Source of the DNA: Bradyrhizobium sp. AUGA SZCCT0176
GTDB lineage: Bacteria > Pseudomonadota > Alphaproteobacteria > Rhizobiales > Xanthobacteraceae
Direction: 5' to 3'
NCBI RefSeq assembly: GCF_018130145.1
Contig: NZ_JAFCMB010000023.1
Location: forward strand, 1-64,000
DNA length: 64,000 nt
Positions 57,827 to 64,000 of this stretch are shown piece after piece. Within the stretch, counting starts at the first letter, position 1; the number at the start of each line of letters is the position of its first letter. The notes beneath the pieces were generated by a model. That model worked only from the letters and a program-made list of their open reading frames with translations. It had not been told where the DNA came from and made no database searches. A program made the translations under genes and the position numbers.

Positions 57827-58579
57827 CTAGCGCCCGCGCGAAACCCGCTCGATTTCGGCTTTGACGAGCTTCTCCACCAAGCCCGGGAGATTGTCGTCGA
57901 GCCAGGATTTCAGCATCGGCCGCAGCATTTCCTTGACCAGATCTTCCAGCGTCCGGGCGTTGTTGCTGAGCACCGTGTTGGCCAGCGAATTGAAGGCGGA
58001 TTCGACCGCGGACACCGTCGAGCGCGACAATATCTGCTGCGCCGGCGAAGCTGCGGCGGCGCTTTCAAACGGCGGCGGTTCATAGGCCGGCTGCCGGTGC
58101 AGCGCCTTGGCGGCGGCGGTCTCGGTGAACTCGATGTCGTCCTGCGGCTCGATCTTGTGGAATGAGGATGCCGCCGGCTGCGGATCCGGCACCGCCATCT
58201 CGTCGGTGAGCTCGAACACGTCGGCCTCGGGCTGCGCCGGCCGGATGTCCGCCTCCGGCGTCGCCGCGTCGAGGCTTGCGAGCATCGCGTCGATGTCGTC
58301 CTGGTTGTTGCTGGCGGCGGGCTCCGGCGCAGGCGGCGGTGGCGCGGGCTTGGGCGCGGCGGCCGGTTTGGGCGCGATCGCCGACGGCGGAATATCCTTC
58401 ATCGCCGCCGGCTTGGCGGCCGGAGGCTCGGGTTTCGCTGATGGCGGCGGGCTTGCGGGCTTCTCGGCGGCAGCCGGCTTTGCATCAGCAGGTTTGGCTT
58501 CGTCGTCAGCGATGATGCGACGGATCGACGCCAGAATCTCCTCCATCGAGGGCTCTTGGACCTTTGCAGGTTGCGTCAT
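57827..58579 (-). CDS. popZ: Polar organising protein PopZ (DUF2497)
   Basis: The product has 250 residues from ATG 58579 (MTQPAKVQEP). The N-terminal helix EPSMEEILASIRRIIADDE is followed by a ~130-residue Pro/Ala/Lys-rich disordered linker and a C-terminal helical block (SAFNSLANTVLSNNARTLED, LVKEMLRPMLKSWLDDNLP). This is the PopZ architecture that forms polar condensates anchoring the chromosome origin. The linker is longer than in Caulobacter, as is usual in Bradyrhizobium relatives. The popZ-valS order is common in alphaproteobacteria. Confidence 0.92.
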   Translation of the reverse strand: MTQPAKVQEPSMEEILASIRRIIADDEAKPADAKPAAAEKPASPPPSAKPEPPAAKPAAMKDIPPSAIAPKPAAAPKPAPPPPAPEPAASNNQDDIDAMLASLDAATPEADIRPAQPEADVFELTDEMAVPDPQPAASSFHKIEPQDDIEFTETAAAKALHRQPAYEPPPFESAAAASPAQQILSRSTVSAVESAFNSLANTVLSNNARTLEDLVKEMLRPMLKSWLDDNLPGLVEKLVKAEIERVSRGR

Positions 58580-58946
58580 CGCCGACTCCACATCGAAACC
58601 ATTTTACACCAAGCCACTCGGGATTTGCCGGTTCCGGATATGCAGGCCGGGATTTTCATCGCGCAAGCCAGACTTGTCCCCAGATCAACCCCACACGATG
58701 CATCGCGCGGGGTTCCGCTCCCCAAAAGCAACGCGGCTCGCGGCCTGTAGACGTAAAAGGTGTGCGAATCGCCCTGCTGCCTCCAAGAAAGTTATGTCAC
58801 GGCAACAAGTGATTGCAACAACACACCCGGCGTACTCCCCGTCGGGTGGTGAATCATTCCGGCCGAATGACGTTGTCATCCCCCGGATGACGTTGTCATC
58901 CCCGGGGTGACGCTTGTCATCCCGCACGCATGCGGGTGGCGGGATA
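58580..58946. other. Intergenic region upstream of popZ, with tandem palindromes at its far end
   Basis: The ~285 bp next to popZ (58580-58865) holds no gene I can support and presumably its promoter. The remainder is the repeat described separately (58867-58936). No regulator site is recognised. Confidence 0.4.
58867..58936. repeat. Three tandem 20-bp palindromic units plus a stem-loop
   Basis: ATGACGTTGTCATC occurs at 58867 and again at 58887, with a third variant (GTGACGCTTGTCATC) at 58907. The period is 20 bp, and each unit is a dyad ATGAC/GTCAT separated by C-runs. Directly adjacent, CCCGCA-CGCA-TGCGGG (58921-58936) makes a strong stem. The block lies 10 bp beyond the stop of the TolC-like gene, so the stem may terminate that transcript. 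Confidence 0.75.
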
Positions 58947-60383
58947 TCAGCGGCCGTCGGGGGTGCGAACGCCGGCCCAGCTGTCGCGCACCTGATGATA
59001 GTGCACGCTCGGATCATAGGTCGTGGTCGGCAGCTTGAGCACGATCGGTGACAAACGCCCGATCGTGTTGAGCACCGAGTAGGACGCGACGACGCGGTCG
59101 TGCTGGGCGGTGACGAGCGCGACGCGCGCGTTGACCAGCGCCTGCTGCGCGTTCAAGACGTCGAGCGTGGTGCGCTGTCCGGCCTTAGCTTCCTCGCGCA
59201 CGCCGTTGAGCGCGATCTCGGACGCCGTCACCTGCGCCTGTGCCGACTGCACCTGCGCCTTGCCGGCCACCAACTGTCCCCAGGCCGTGACGACGTTGGC
59301 GCGGGCCTGATCCCGCTGCTGTTCGAGAGTGAGGCGCTGCTGCGCCAGGGTTTCCTTGGATTGGCGGATCAACGAATATTCGGCGCCGCCATTGTAGATC
59401 GGGACATTGAGCTGCGCGACAGCCGACGCCCCGAACGACCTGTAGACTGTCATGGTCTGTTCGTAGGACTGCTGCACCGATGCCACCAGGTTCACGGTCG
59501 GCAACAATGCGCCCTCGTTGACCTTGACCTGGAGGTAGCTGACGTCGATGCCGAACATCGCCGCGGTAACATTCGGATTTTGCGTCAGGCCGAGTTCGAC
59601 GGCGCCGGGCAGCGTGCCCGGCAAATAGCGATCGACCGGCGAACCCGGGGCCAGCGCTACCGGCTCATTGCCGATGATGCGGCGGAAGTTCGAACGCGTC
59701 GTGTTCAGGTTGGACTCGGCGGTGAGTTGCTGGGTCCTGCCGGCGGCCAGTTGTGCTTCCGATTGCGCGACGTCGGTGCGGGTCACTTCGCCGACATTGA
59801 AGCGGTCCTTGGTCTGCTTCAGCGTCTGTTCGAGCACGCGAACGTTGCTCTTCTGAACCTCGACGATCGCGGAGTCGCGCAGATAGTCCATGTAGATCGT
59901 GGCCGCCGACAGCAACACAGTCTGCTCCAGCGCCCGCAAGGCTTCGCGCGCGCCGGAAACCTGGCTTTCAGCGGCGCGGGTGCGGTTGGCGGTCTGCTGG
60001 CCGTTGAACACGTTCTGCGTGACGGTAGCGCCGACGCTGCGCGGCGCGTTGGTGCCGTGAGTTTGCTGAGAAACCACGACGGGGGCACCCGCAGCGTTGA
60101 GACCGCCAGAATTGAGAAGCGTGTCGGTATATTGATAACCGGCGCTGGCGGTGACGGCGACCCTGGGGCGATAGCCCGACAACGCCTGTGGCACGTTTTC
60201 GTCGGTGAAGCGCACCTGGGCGCGCTGCGCGTTTAACTGTGGGTTGTTCTGATAGGCGCGCACCAGCGCGGCCTCGATCGTATCGGCCAGAGCGGGCGTC
60301 GGGCCCATCAAAGCTAACAGAAGGACCGAAGCCGCAGCTCCGGTGAAAACCTTCACCCCACGCATCAATGGTGATCCAATCAT
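58947..60383 (-). CDS. TolC-family outer-membrane efflux/secretion channel
   Basis: The 478-residue product has a signal peptide (~1-33, ending ALA). It contains two TolC-like repeats of coiled helices and strands (IEAALVRAYQNNPQLNAQRA, TRTDVAQSEAQLAAGRTQQL, ELGLTQNPNVTAAMFGIDVS, YSLIRQSKETLAQQRLTLEQ, QRTTLDVLNAQQALVNARVA). It forms the trimeric exit duct for type I secretion or RND efflux. Alternative start ATG 60365 (MRGVKVF) is equally plausible. No membrane-fusion or ABC partner is adjacent; the Pcm-like gene lies upstream, as in many rhizobia. Confidence 0.92.
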   Translation of the reverse strand: MIGSPLMRGVKVFTGAAASVLLLALMGPTPALADTIEAALVRAYQNNPQLNAQRAQVRFTDENVPQALSGYRPRVAVTASAGYQYTDTLLNSGGLNAAGAPVVVSQQTHGTNAPRSVGATVTQNVFNGQQTANRTRAAESQVSGAREALRALEQTVLLSAATIYMDYLRDSAIVEVQKSNVRVLEQTLKQTKDRFNVGEVTRTDVAQSEAQLAAGRTQQLTAESNLNTTRSNFRRIIGNEPVALAPGSPVDRYLPGTLPGAVELGLTQNPNVTAAMFGIDVSYLQVKVNEGALLPTVNLVASVQQSYEQTMTVYRSFGASAVAQLNVPIYNGGAEYSLIRQSKETLAQQRLTLEQQRDQARANVVTAWGQLVAGKAQVQSAQAQVTASEIALNGVREEAKAGQRTTLDVLNAQQALVNARVALVTAQHDRVVASYSVLNTIGRLSPIVLKLPTTTYDPSVHYHQVRDSWAGVRTPDGR

Positions 60384-60560
60384 TTAGTTCGCCGGCCAAA
60401 ACAACAACCGGACGCCGCTTCGTCGAAGTGAGTCCCGGCTCACCTTATTCCGCACCGGGGCTCGACGGAACCACCCAGCAAGCGAAACCGGTCGAAACTC
60501 TTCACGTGGGGCAAACGGGCCACACTTCTGATTCAGAACGGGATTTTAACAGCCTGAACG

Positions 60561-60645
60561 GGGCGTCTTTTTGTTTTGACGCGTTTTCCTGGCGCGAACC
60601 GGGTTCCACCCCGGATCAAGTCCGGGGCAGGCTTTCGCTCGCTTC
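60561..60645. repeat. Dispersed intergenic palindromic repeat (copy D, inverted)
   Basis: Reading plus strand: GTTTTGACGCGTTTTCCTGG, CGCGAACCGGGTTCCACC, the stem CCCCGGA/TCCGGGG (60609-60627) and GCTTTCGCTCG. These blocks match copy C and are the inverse of A and B. It occupies the space between the TolC-like gene start and the Pcm-like gene stop. Confidence 0.7.
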
Positions 60646-61229
60646 TAGAAAACGAACGCTGGAAGCCGTTCCATGCCCGGCAGCACCGGCACGGCGGCGT
60701 CGAACAGCGCCCGGTTCCCGAAATCGCCATGGGAACGCGTCACGATGGTAGCCCGCTGCGGCTGCGACATCGCGAAAACGCCGACCAGCCGGCCGCCGTC
60801 CCGGAGTTGCCCATAGAGCTTTTGCGGCACGATCTCGGTCGCGCCGTTCAGGACGATGACGTCGAAGGGCGCCTTGGCGGGATCCCCGTCGGCGCCTGTC
60901 GCGCTATGGACCTGCCTGGCAAATTGGCCAATCACGGCAGCGGCGTATCCGCTGGCGCAGCCCACCACCAGAACATTGTCGGTTTCCTTGATCTCGGCGG
61001 CCTGCAGCATCTTCGCCAGCACCGCCGGCTGGATCAGGAACTGCTTTTCCGAACCGGCCTCGCCGACCTCGAGATCGAGGTCCAGATAAGCCAGGGCGCG
61101 CTTGTTTTCGGGGACAAAGGTCTCGCGCGGCACCGCCAGCATGGCGTCGATGATGCGGATATCGGTGACGTCGCTGGGACGCACCTGACCATCGACCATT
61201 TTCTGGCGCGCGGTCGAAAAACCGGACAT
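60645..61229 (-). CDS. Protein-L-isoaspartate O-methyltransferase-like protein with internal deletion
   Basis: The 194-residue product from ATG 61229 starts MSGFSTARQKMVDGQVRPSD and matches alphaproteobacterial Pcm-like proteins (VPRETFVPENKRALAYLDLD, VLVVGCASGYAAAVIGQFA with the SAM motif I, APFDVIVLNGATEIVP). Between ARQV and KAPFD only 11 residues occur, where family members have roughly 30-35. About 23 residues, including the acidic SAM-ribose-binding loop and motif II, appear to be missing in frame. It may be inactive. The position upstream of the TolC-like gene is conserved in rhizobia. Confidence 0.8.
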   Translation of the reverse strand: MSGFSTARQKMVDGQVRPSDVTDIRIIDAMLAVPRETFVPENKRALAYLDLDLEVGEAGSEKQFLIQPAVLAKMLQAAEIKETDNVLVVGCASGYAAAVIGQFARQVHSATGADGDPAKAPFDVIVLNGATEIVPQKLYGQLRDGGRLVGVFAMSQPQRATIVTRSHGDFGNRALFDAAVPVLPGMERLPAFVF

Positions 61230-61392
61230 TGGCGAAGACCCTTTGAAGACCCTTGGGCTAAGACCCTGAAAGCAAGCGGCGTTGCCGCCGGGAGAGCTGA
61301 AACCGGGGTCATCTTTGGTACAAGCTCCGGCAAAACGCAACACGCCGGGCGCACGCGCCAACCCGGCGCAGGATTCCGAAGATAAAGGCGCC

Positions 61393-61572
61393 CTACTCGA
61401 TCGTGACCGCAAGCCGGCCGATCAGCTGCGCCACCTCGTCCAGATGCTCGGAATCATGTTCCACAAGCGCTTGCGCCAGCCGGAACAGGCATTCGTCATC
61501 GCTGAGATCAGGAATATCGCTCGGCACGATCGAGGGCACGGCTCTCATCAGGTCGGCGGAAATGGCTGGCAT
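61393..61572 (-). CDS. Small acidic hypothetical protein (59 aa)
   Basis: ATG 61572 follows GGGAG with eight-base spacing. The product starts MPAISADLMRAVPSIVPSDI and continues DLSDDECLFRLAQALVEHDS, a compact helical, acidic protein. No domain is recognised. It lies upstream of the Pcm-like gene on the same strand with a 163-bp gap. A longer frame to 61671 lacks a ribosome-binding site. Confidence 0.5.
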   Translation of the reverse strand: MPAISADLMRAVPSIVPSDIPDLSDDECLFRLAQALVEHDSEHLDEVAQLIGRLAVTIE

Positions 61573-61842
61573 CGAATCGGCTCCCGTGAAACCCGGCAGT
61601 TTCAAAATTCGGATCGGATTGAGTCGAATTGGCGGCTGGCGCCATGCTCCGCGCGGATGCCGGGTTTGCACAGGTGCGTTGCCGGTTATGCCCGCGCCGG
61701 ACCGGGAAATGGCGGCAAATCCTTGAACCGCCGGGGATTTCAGGCCCCATCCACCATGGCGCCGGGGATGGACATTTGGTCCTTTGCAAGCCCGAAAGGC
61801 TTTGTTATACGCTCCCGGCTCGCGAACATTTGTTTCGCCTAT

Positions 61843-61917
61843 TCCTCGGTAGCTCAGCGGTAGAGCATTCGACTGTTAATCGAATGGTCGCTGGTTCGAA
61901 TCCAGCCCGGGGAGCCA
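61843..61917 (+). tRNA. tRNA-Asn (anticodon GTT)
   Basis: Acceptor TCCTCGG pairs with CCGGGGA (one T-G wobble), followed by discriminator G and encoded CCA at 61915-61917. The D arm is AGCTCAGCGGTAGAGC, the anticodon loop CTGTTAA (GTT) and the T arm CTGGTTCGAATCCAG. The length is 75 nt. The gene-poor region starts directly after it. Confidence 0.97.
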
Positions 61918-62243
61918 GCAAATTCAATTGTTTCTCAGGTTTCGACGCGGCGCCCCACAGGCGCCTTCTGCATCGGGGCCACTTCAAGGCCCACTTGAGT
62001 ATCCCGCGTCCTGAGCGACAACGTACTTGTTCCTCAGGAGCTATCCGGTCGAATCGGAGCACCCCCGATCGGGCGGCTAGAGCAGCGGATGCGGTGCTTA
62101 CCTGCTGCCGATCAGTGCAGTCTTTCGCGTTACGTCACCCGTAGCTGCAGTCCGCCGATCCAAAGTGACGTTCGATCCCGAGCGGCACGCTGCGGATTTT
62201 TTTCCCCCACCGACGCGGCTATTCAATTAGGGATCCCATTTGC
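61918..62243. other. Intergenic region downstream of tRNA-Asn
   Basis: No gene is supportable here. It contains the first copy of a 79-bp direct repeat (61939-62017) with a GGCGCC-CCACA-GGCGCC stem that could act as a tRNA transcript terminator. The rest is undistinguished. Confidence 0.4.
61939..62017. repeat. 79-bp direct repeat, copy 1
   Basis: The stretch from GTTTCGACGCGGCGCCC to GCGTCCTGAGCG matches 63110-63187 with about eight substitutions and a one-base gap. It includes the dyad GGCGCC-CCACA-GGCGCC, followed by TTCT. It lies 21 bp after tRNA-Asn. Confidence 0.75.
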
Positions 62244-62591
62244 TCAGCCGTTACCTGCCGGCTCGGCAAAAGACAGTGCTAGCCGCAAAAATTCTTCGCG
62301 GTCAAATTCAACTTCGCCGAATGTACCACGCAAGACCAGCGGACAGGTCGCGGCTGCCTTGAATGCGGCTTCATTGATCAGCCTATATTCGCGGCCGTGC
62401 AGATTCATCGTAAGGCCGGATAACGCTTGAAGTCGGTAGCTGATAGCGACCAGATCAGCGGTGCTTACTTCCTTGGAAAGTGCATCGACGATTGAAATGG
62501 TGGCGTTCTCGAATCCACGGGGGCCATCCTCAGCCGCGCTGTTGGCGCGGGTCAGAAGATCGGCGCAAACTTCTCGTACTGGCTCGCCCAT
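62244..62591 (-). CDS. Hypothetical protein (115 aa)
   Basis: ATG 62591 (MGEPVREVCADLLTRANSAA) has GCAGGAA about seven bases upstream. The protein looks genuine: mixed alpha/beta with SIVDALSKEVSTADLVAISY, YRLINEAAFKAAATCPLVL and FDREEFLRLALSFAEP. A longer frame reaches 62726 but without a ribosome-binding site. No domain is recognised. It is the only good CDS in the region between the two 79-bp repeats. Confidence 0.55.
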   Translation of the reverse strand: MGEPVREVCADLLTRANSAAEDGPRGFENATISIVDALSKEVSTADLVAISYRLQALSGLTMNLHGREYRLINEAAFKAAATCPLVLRGTFGEVEFDREEFLRLALSFAEPAGNG

Positions 62592-62738
62592 ATGAGGTTC
62601 CTGCGAATCGGGATCACTCACGATGACACAATGCAGGGTGCCAAAACCGAAGATTGAGGGCTTGTCCCACCTATTCACAGGGTACTCCCACAAGCGCTGC
62701 TTGAGGCGGAATCCGTCCCTTATCATCGAACGACGCAG

Positions 62739-62868
62739 TTAAGCCTTGGTGCGCTTCTGGCGCGGCGCTGGAGTCGGTTCCGCCTCGGGCCGGCGCAGTG
62801 CCTTCAGCATGGCGATACAGGCCATCATCTCCGGCCCGTCACGCTCGGCAAGCCAATGAAAATGAAAG
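62739..62868 (-). pseudogene. C-terminal fragment of a small hypothetical protein
   Basis: The minus-strand frame ending at TAA 62741-62739 reads HFHWLAERDGPEMMACIAML and then KALRRPEAEPTPAPRQKRTK. It has protein-like composition and a basic tail. There is no start with a ribosome-binding site before the frame enters the palindromic motif at 62875, so it may be truncated there. ATG 62829 could give a 29-residue product. The function is unknown. Confidence 0.3.
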
Positions 62869-62874
62869 AGCTGA

Positions 62875-62918
62875 GGTACTCCGAACTAGTTCGGAAAGAT
62901 CAACCGAGCTGCGGTAAC
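62875..62918. repeat. 44-bp palindrome-bearing motif, copy 2
   Basis: GGTACTCCGAACTAGTTCGG starts this copy, and TGCGGTAAC ends it. CCGAACTAGTTCGG (62881-62894) is a perfect 14-bp palindrome. It matches 9559-9602 at 38/44 positions although the two lie 53 kb apart and their flanks differ. Confidence 0.75.
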
Positions 62919-63109
62919 TTGCGGAGGCCGTTGGCAATCCGCCATTGCCGGTCGGTTGGAATGGGCGGCCCCAGTACAGCCCGGTCCCCCCGGCCCTGGG
63001 GCCGCCTCCAACTGAGGCAGCCTTTACTTCGGCGTTTGATCGATCGGCCGGGACCACGGCTCGCTCAACGCCCCAGAACTGGCGCCCCGCGCGGAGTCTG
63101 CCGATTCGG

Positions 63110-63187
63110 GTTTCGACGCGGCGCCCGACAGGCGCCTTCTTCATCGGGGCGACTCAAGGACCACTTGAGAATCTTGCGTCCTGAGCG
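63110..63187. repeat. 79-bp direct repeat, copy 2
   Basis: This is the second copy of 61939-62017, in the same orientation and about 1.17 kb away, with GGCGCCC-GACA-GGCGCC as its stem and TTCTTC after it. Between 62919 and 63598 no other gene is convincing; several overlapping ORFs without ribosome-binding sites or domains cross the stretch. Confidence 0.75.
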
Positions 63188-63598
63188 GCGAAGGGGCTCG
63201 CGCCAGCGCCAGGAATGATCGATGATCTGATCGCCAACCAGGAACGACCAGAGATCTTCGATCTTGAGCTGAACCCCTTCAAAGTGGTGTCAGCGAAACG
63301 GAGCAGAGGGAGAAACCGGGGCAGTGGCAATCAGAACGCCTTACTCGACGTCGGGAGTTAGGGCCCCCGATCCGCCTGAACGGCCTGACGGGGCGGACGA
63401 TGGTGCGAACCATCAACCGTCCGCGCAGGAAAGCCGCCAAACGATCGCGATTGAGACGGCTGACGCGGCGCCTCAGGACGCTCCCGCCTTCTTGCGACGG
63501 GGCTTCGGTTCCAAGGCTCAGGGGCCGGGCGGTCAATCGTCTCAGTTATCGAATCCCCTCACCTACACCGCCACGAAAATGCACTCTATCGTCGAGCG

Positions 63599-64000
63599 TT
63601 GGCGCCGCCATTTTGCGCAGGATACTTCAATGCCAAAAGCCGAACACCATGTTGCAGGGATAGGAGGCGCGCTGCATTTGCAATCCTGATCTTGGTCGTG
63701 GTCGTTGCAGGCGTCGGCGCCGCCATTGCGGGCGGTCGGTCTTGGAAAACTCGAGCAAGCGGAAAAAACGAAGAGAGACTTGGTCAACAAGAGGGGGCGC
63801 AAGACGATGCCACCTCGGAAAAGAACAAAGCTGGTGGGGAGACCGGCACCGATCAAGCTGCGCTCAATCTCTCGCGAGACTTGGCAGGCCATCGACGCGT
63901 AACACCGAGGGACAGTGTGAAATTCAAGTTGGCGATACTGACTGCGCTAGCCAAGCGCCCTGACGGCCGCGCGTCTCTTGACGACCTCAGGGACGATGTC
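63599..64000 (+). CDS. Partial ORF running off the right edge, one TM segment, unknown
   Basis: One frame is open from before 63599 to the end of the window. It encodes a basic stretch and a hydrophobic segment (RRRAAFAILILVVVVAGVGA, ~63662-63721), then a hydrophilic linker rich in Gly, Glu, Lys and Asp, and then VKFKLAILTALAKRPDGRAS. The start is unclear: TTG 63599 has no ribosome-binding site, and a GTG at 63917 with GAGGGA upstream could begin a separate gene at VKFKLAIL. No family is recognised. Confidence 0.35.
   Translation, partial: MAPPFCAGYFNAKSRTPCCRDRRRAAFAILILVVVVAGVGAAIAGGRSWKTRASGKNEERLGQQEGAQDDATSEKNKAGGETGTDQAALNLSRDLAGHRRVTPRDSVKFKLAILTALAKRPDGRASLDDLRDDV

Noticed and set aside
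63218-63360. A short ORF starting MIDDLIANQERPEIFD
   Set aside because: It looks somewhat protein-like but has no ribosome-binding site and no neighbour or family to support it.
63324-63689. A 121-codon plus-strand ORF near the right edge
   Set aside because: It is low-complexity, disordered and without similarity. The overlapping frame with a TM segment that continues off the edge is more protein-like.

Overview
The window looks like chromosome from a Bradyrhizobium-type alphaproteobacterium (Nitrobacteraceae, order Hyphomicrobiales). This rests on recognised gene content, not on a database search. The evidence is the high GC of the core genes, the block dusB-ntrB-ntrC-ntrY-ntrX-hfq-hflX, the fused ispDF gene, PopZ, the TRAP transporters and several families of short palindromic intergenic repeats.

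Layout: (1) 1-3591 holds the 3' end of a repetitive two-partner-secretion adhesin and its outer-membrane transporter. (2) 3730-4974 holds an aspartate dehydrogenase, a small hypothetical gene and tRNA-Ser(TGA). (3) 5060-7871 is a gene graveyard beside the tRNA: broken integrase, truncated serine recombinase, acyltransferase and sugar-reductase remnants, an unidentified fragment and a chemoreceptor scrap, with one intact 49-residue DUF5989 gene. (4) 7952-11519 is all on the minus strand: a tandem-duplicated beta-barrel protein, a ClpP-like protein and four very small one-TM proteins. Two of these are 32-residue paralogues that share a duplicated leader. (5) 11891-22392 is a mostly plus-strand housekeeping block (rlpA, D,D-carboxypeptidase, tmk, holB, metG, tatD, an MBL hydrolase, an L,D-transpeptidase). 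MetRS carries a histone-H1-like lysine-rich N-terminal tail. (6) 22593-34702 is a catabolic block: acyl-CoA ligase, TRAP transporter (fused QM plus P), enoyl-CoA hydratase, a cobalt-type nitrile hydratase with its activator, and a second three-gene TRAP transporter. (7) 34779-38636 holds queC, mazG, hflX and hfq. (8) 38911-46452 is the nitrogen-regulation cluster ntrXY/ntrBC with dusB. (9) 46706-61572 holds ispDF, pncC, a ThDP enzyme, a dehydrogenase, a COQ10-like protein, lipA, a DNA glycosylase, valS, popZ, a TolC-like protein and a Pcm-like protein with an apparent internal deletion. (10) 61843-64000 starts with tRNA-Asn(GTT), followed by a gene-poor, repeat-bearing stretch with poorly conserved ORFs and one frame that runs off the right edge.

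How the genes fit together: tmk-holB-metG-tatD-MBL form a tightly spaced, partly overlapping operon. dusB-ntrB-ntrC and ntrY-ntrX form the nitrogen-sensing circuit. Nitrile hydratase between two carboxylate-type TRAP transporters and acyl-CoA enzymes suggests uptake and breakdown of nitriles or their acids, although no amidase is present in the window. No CRISPR array, intact insertion sequence or intact prophage was seen. The items most worth a second look are the duplicated microprotein cassette (10921-11519), the H1-like tail on MetRS, the deletion in the Pcm-like gene, and the repeat families that mark many intergenic gaps.
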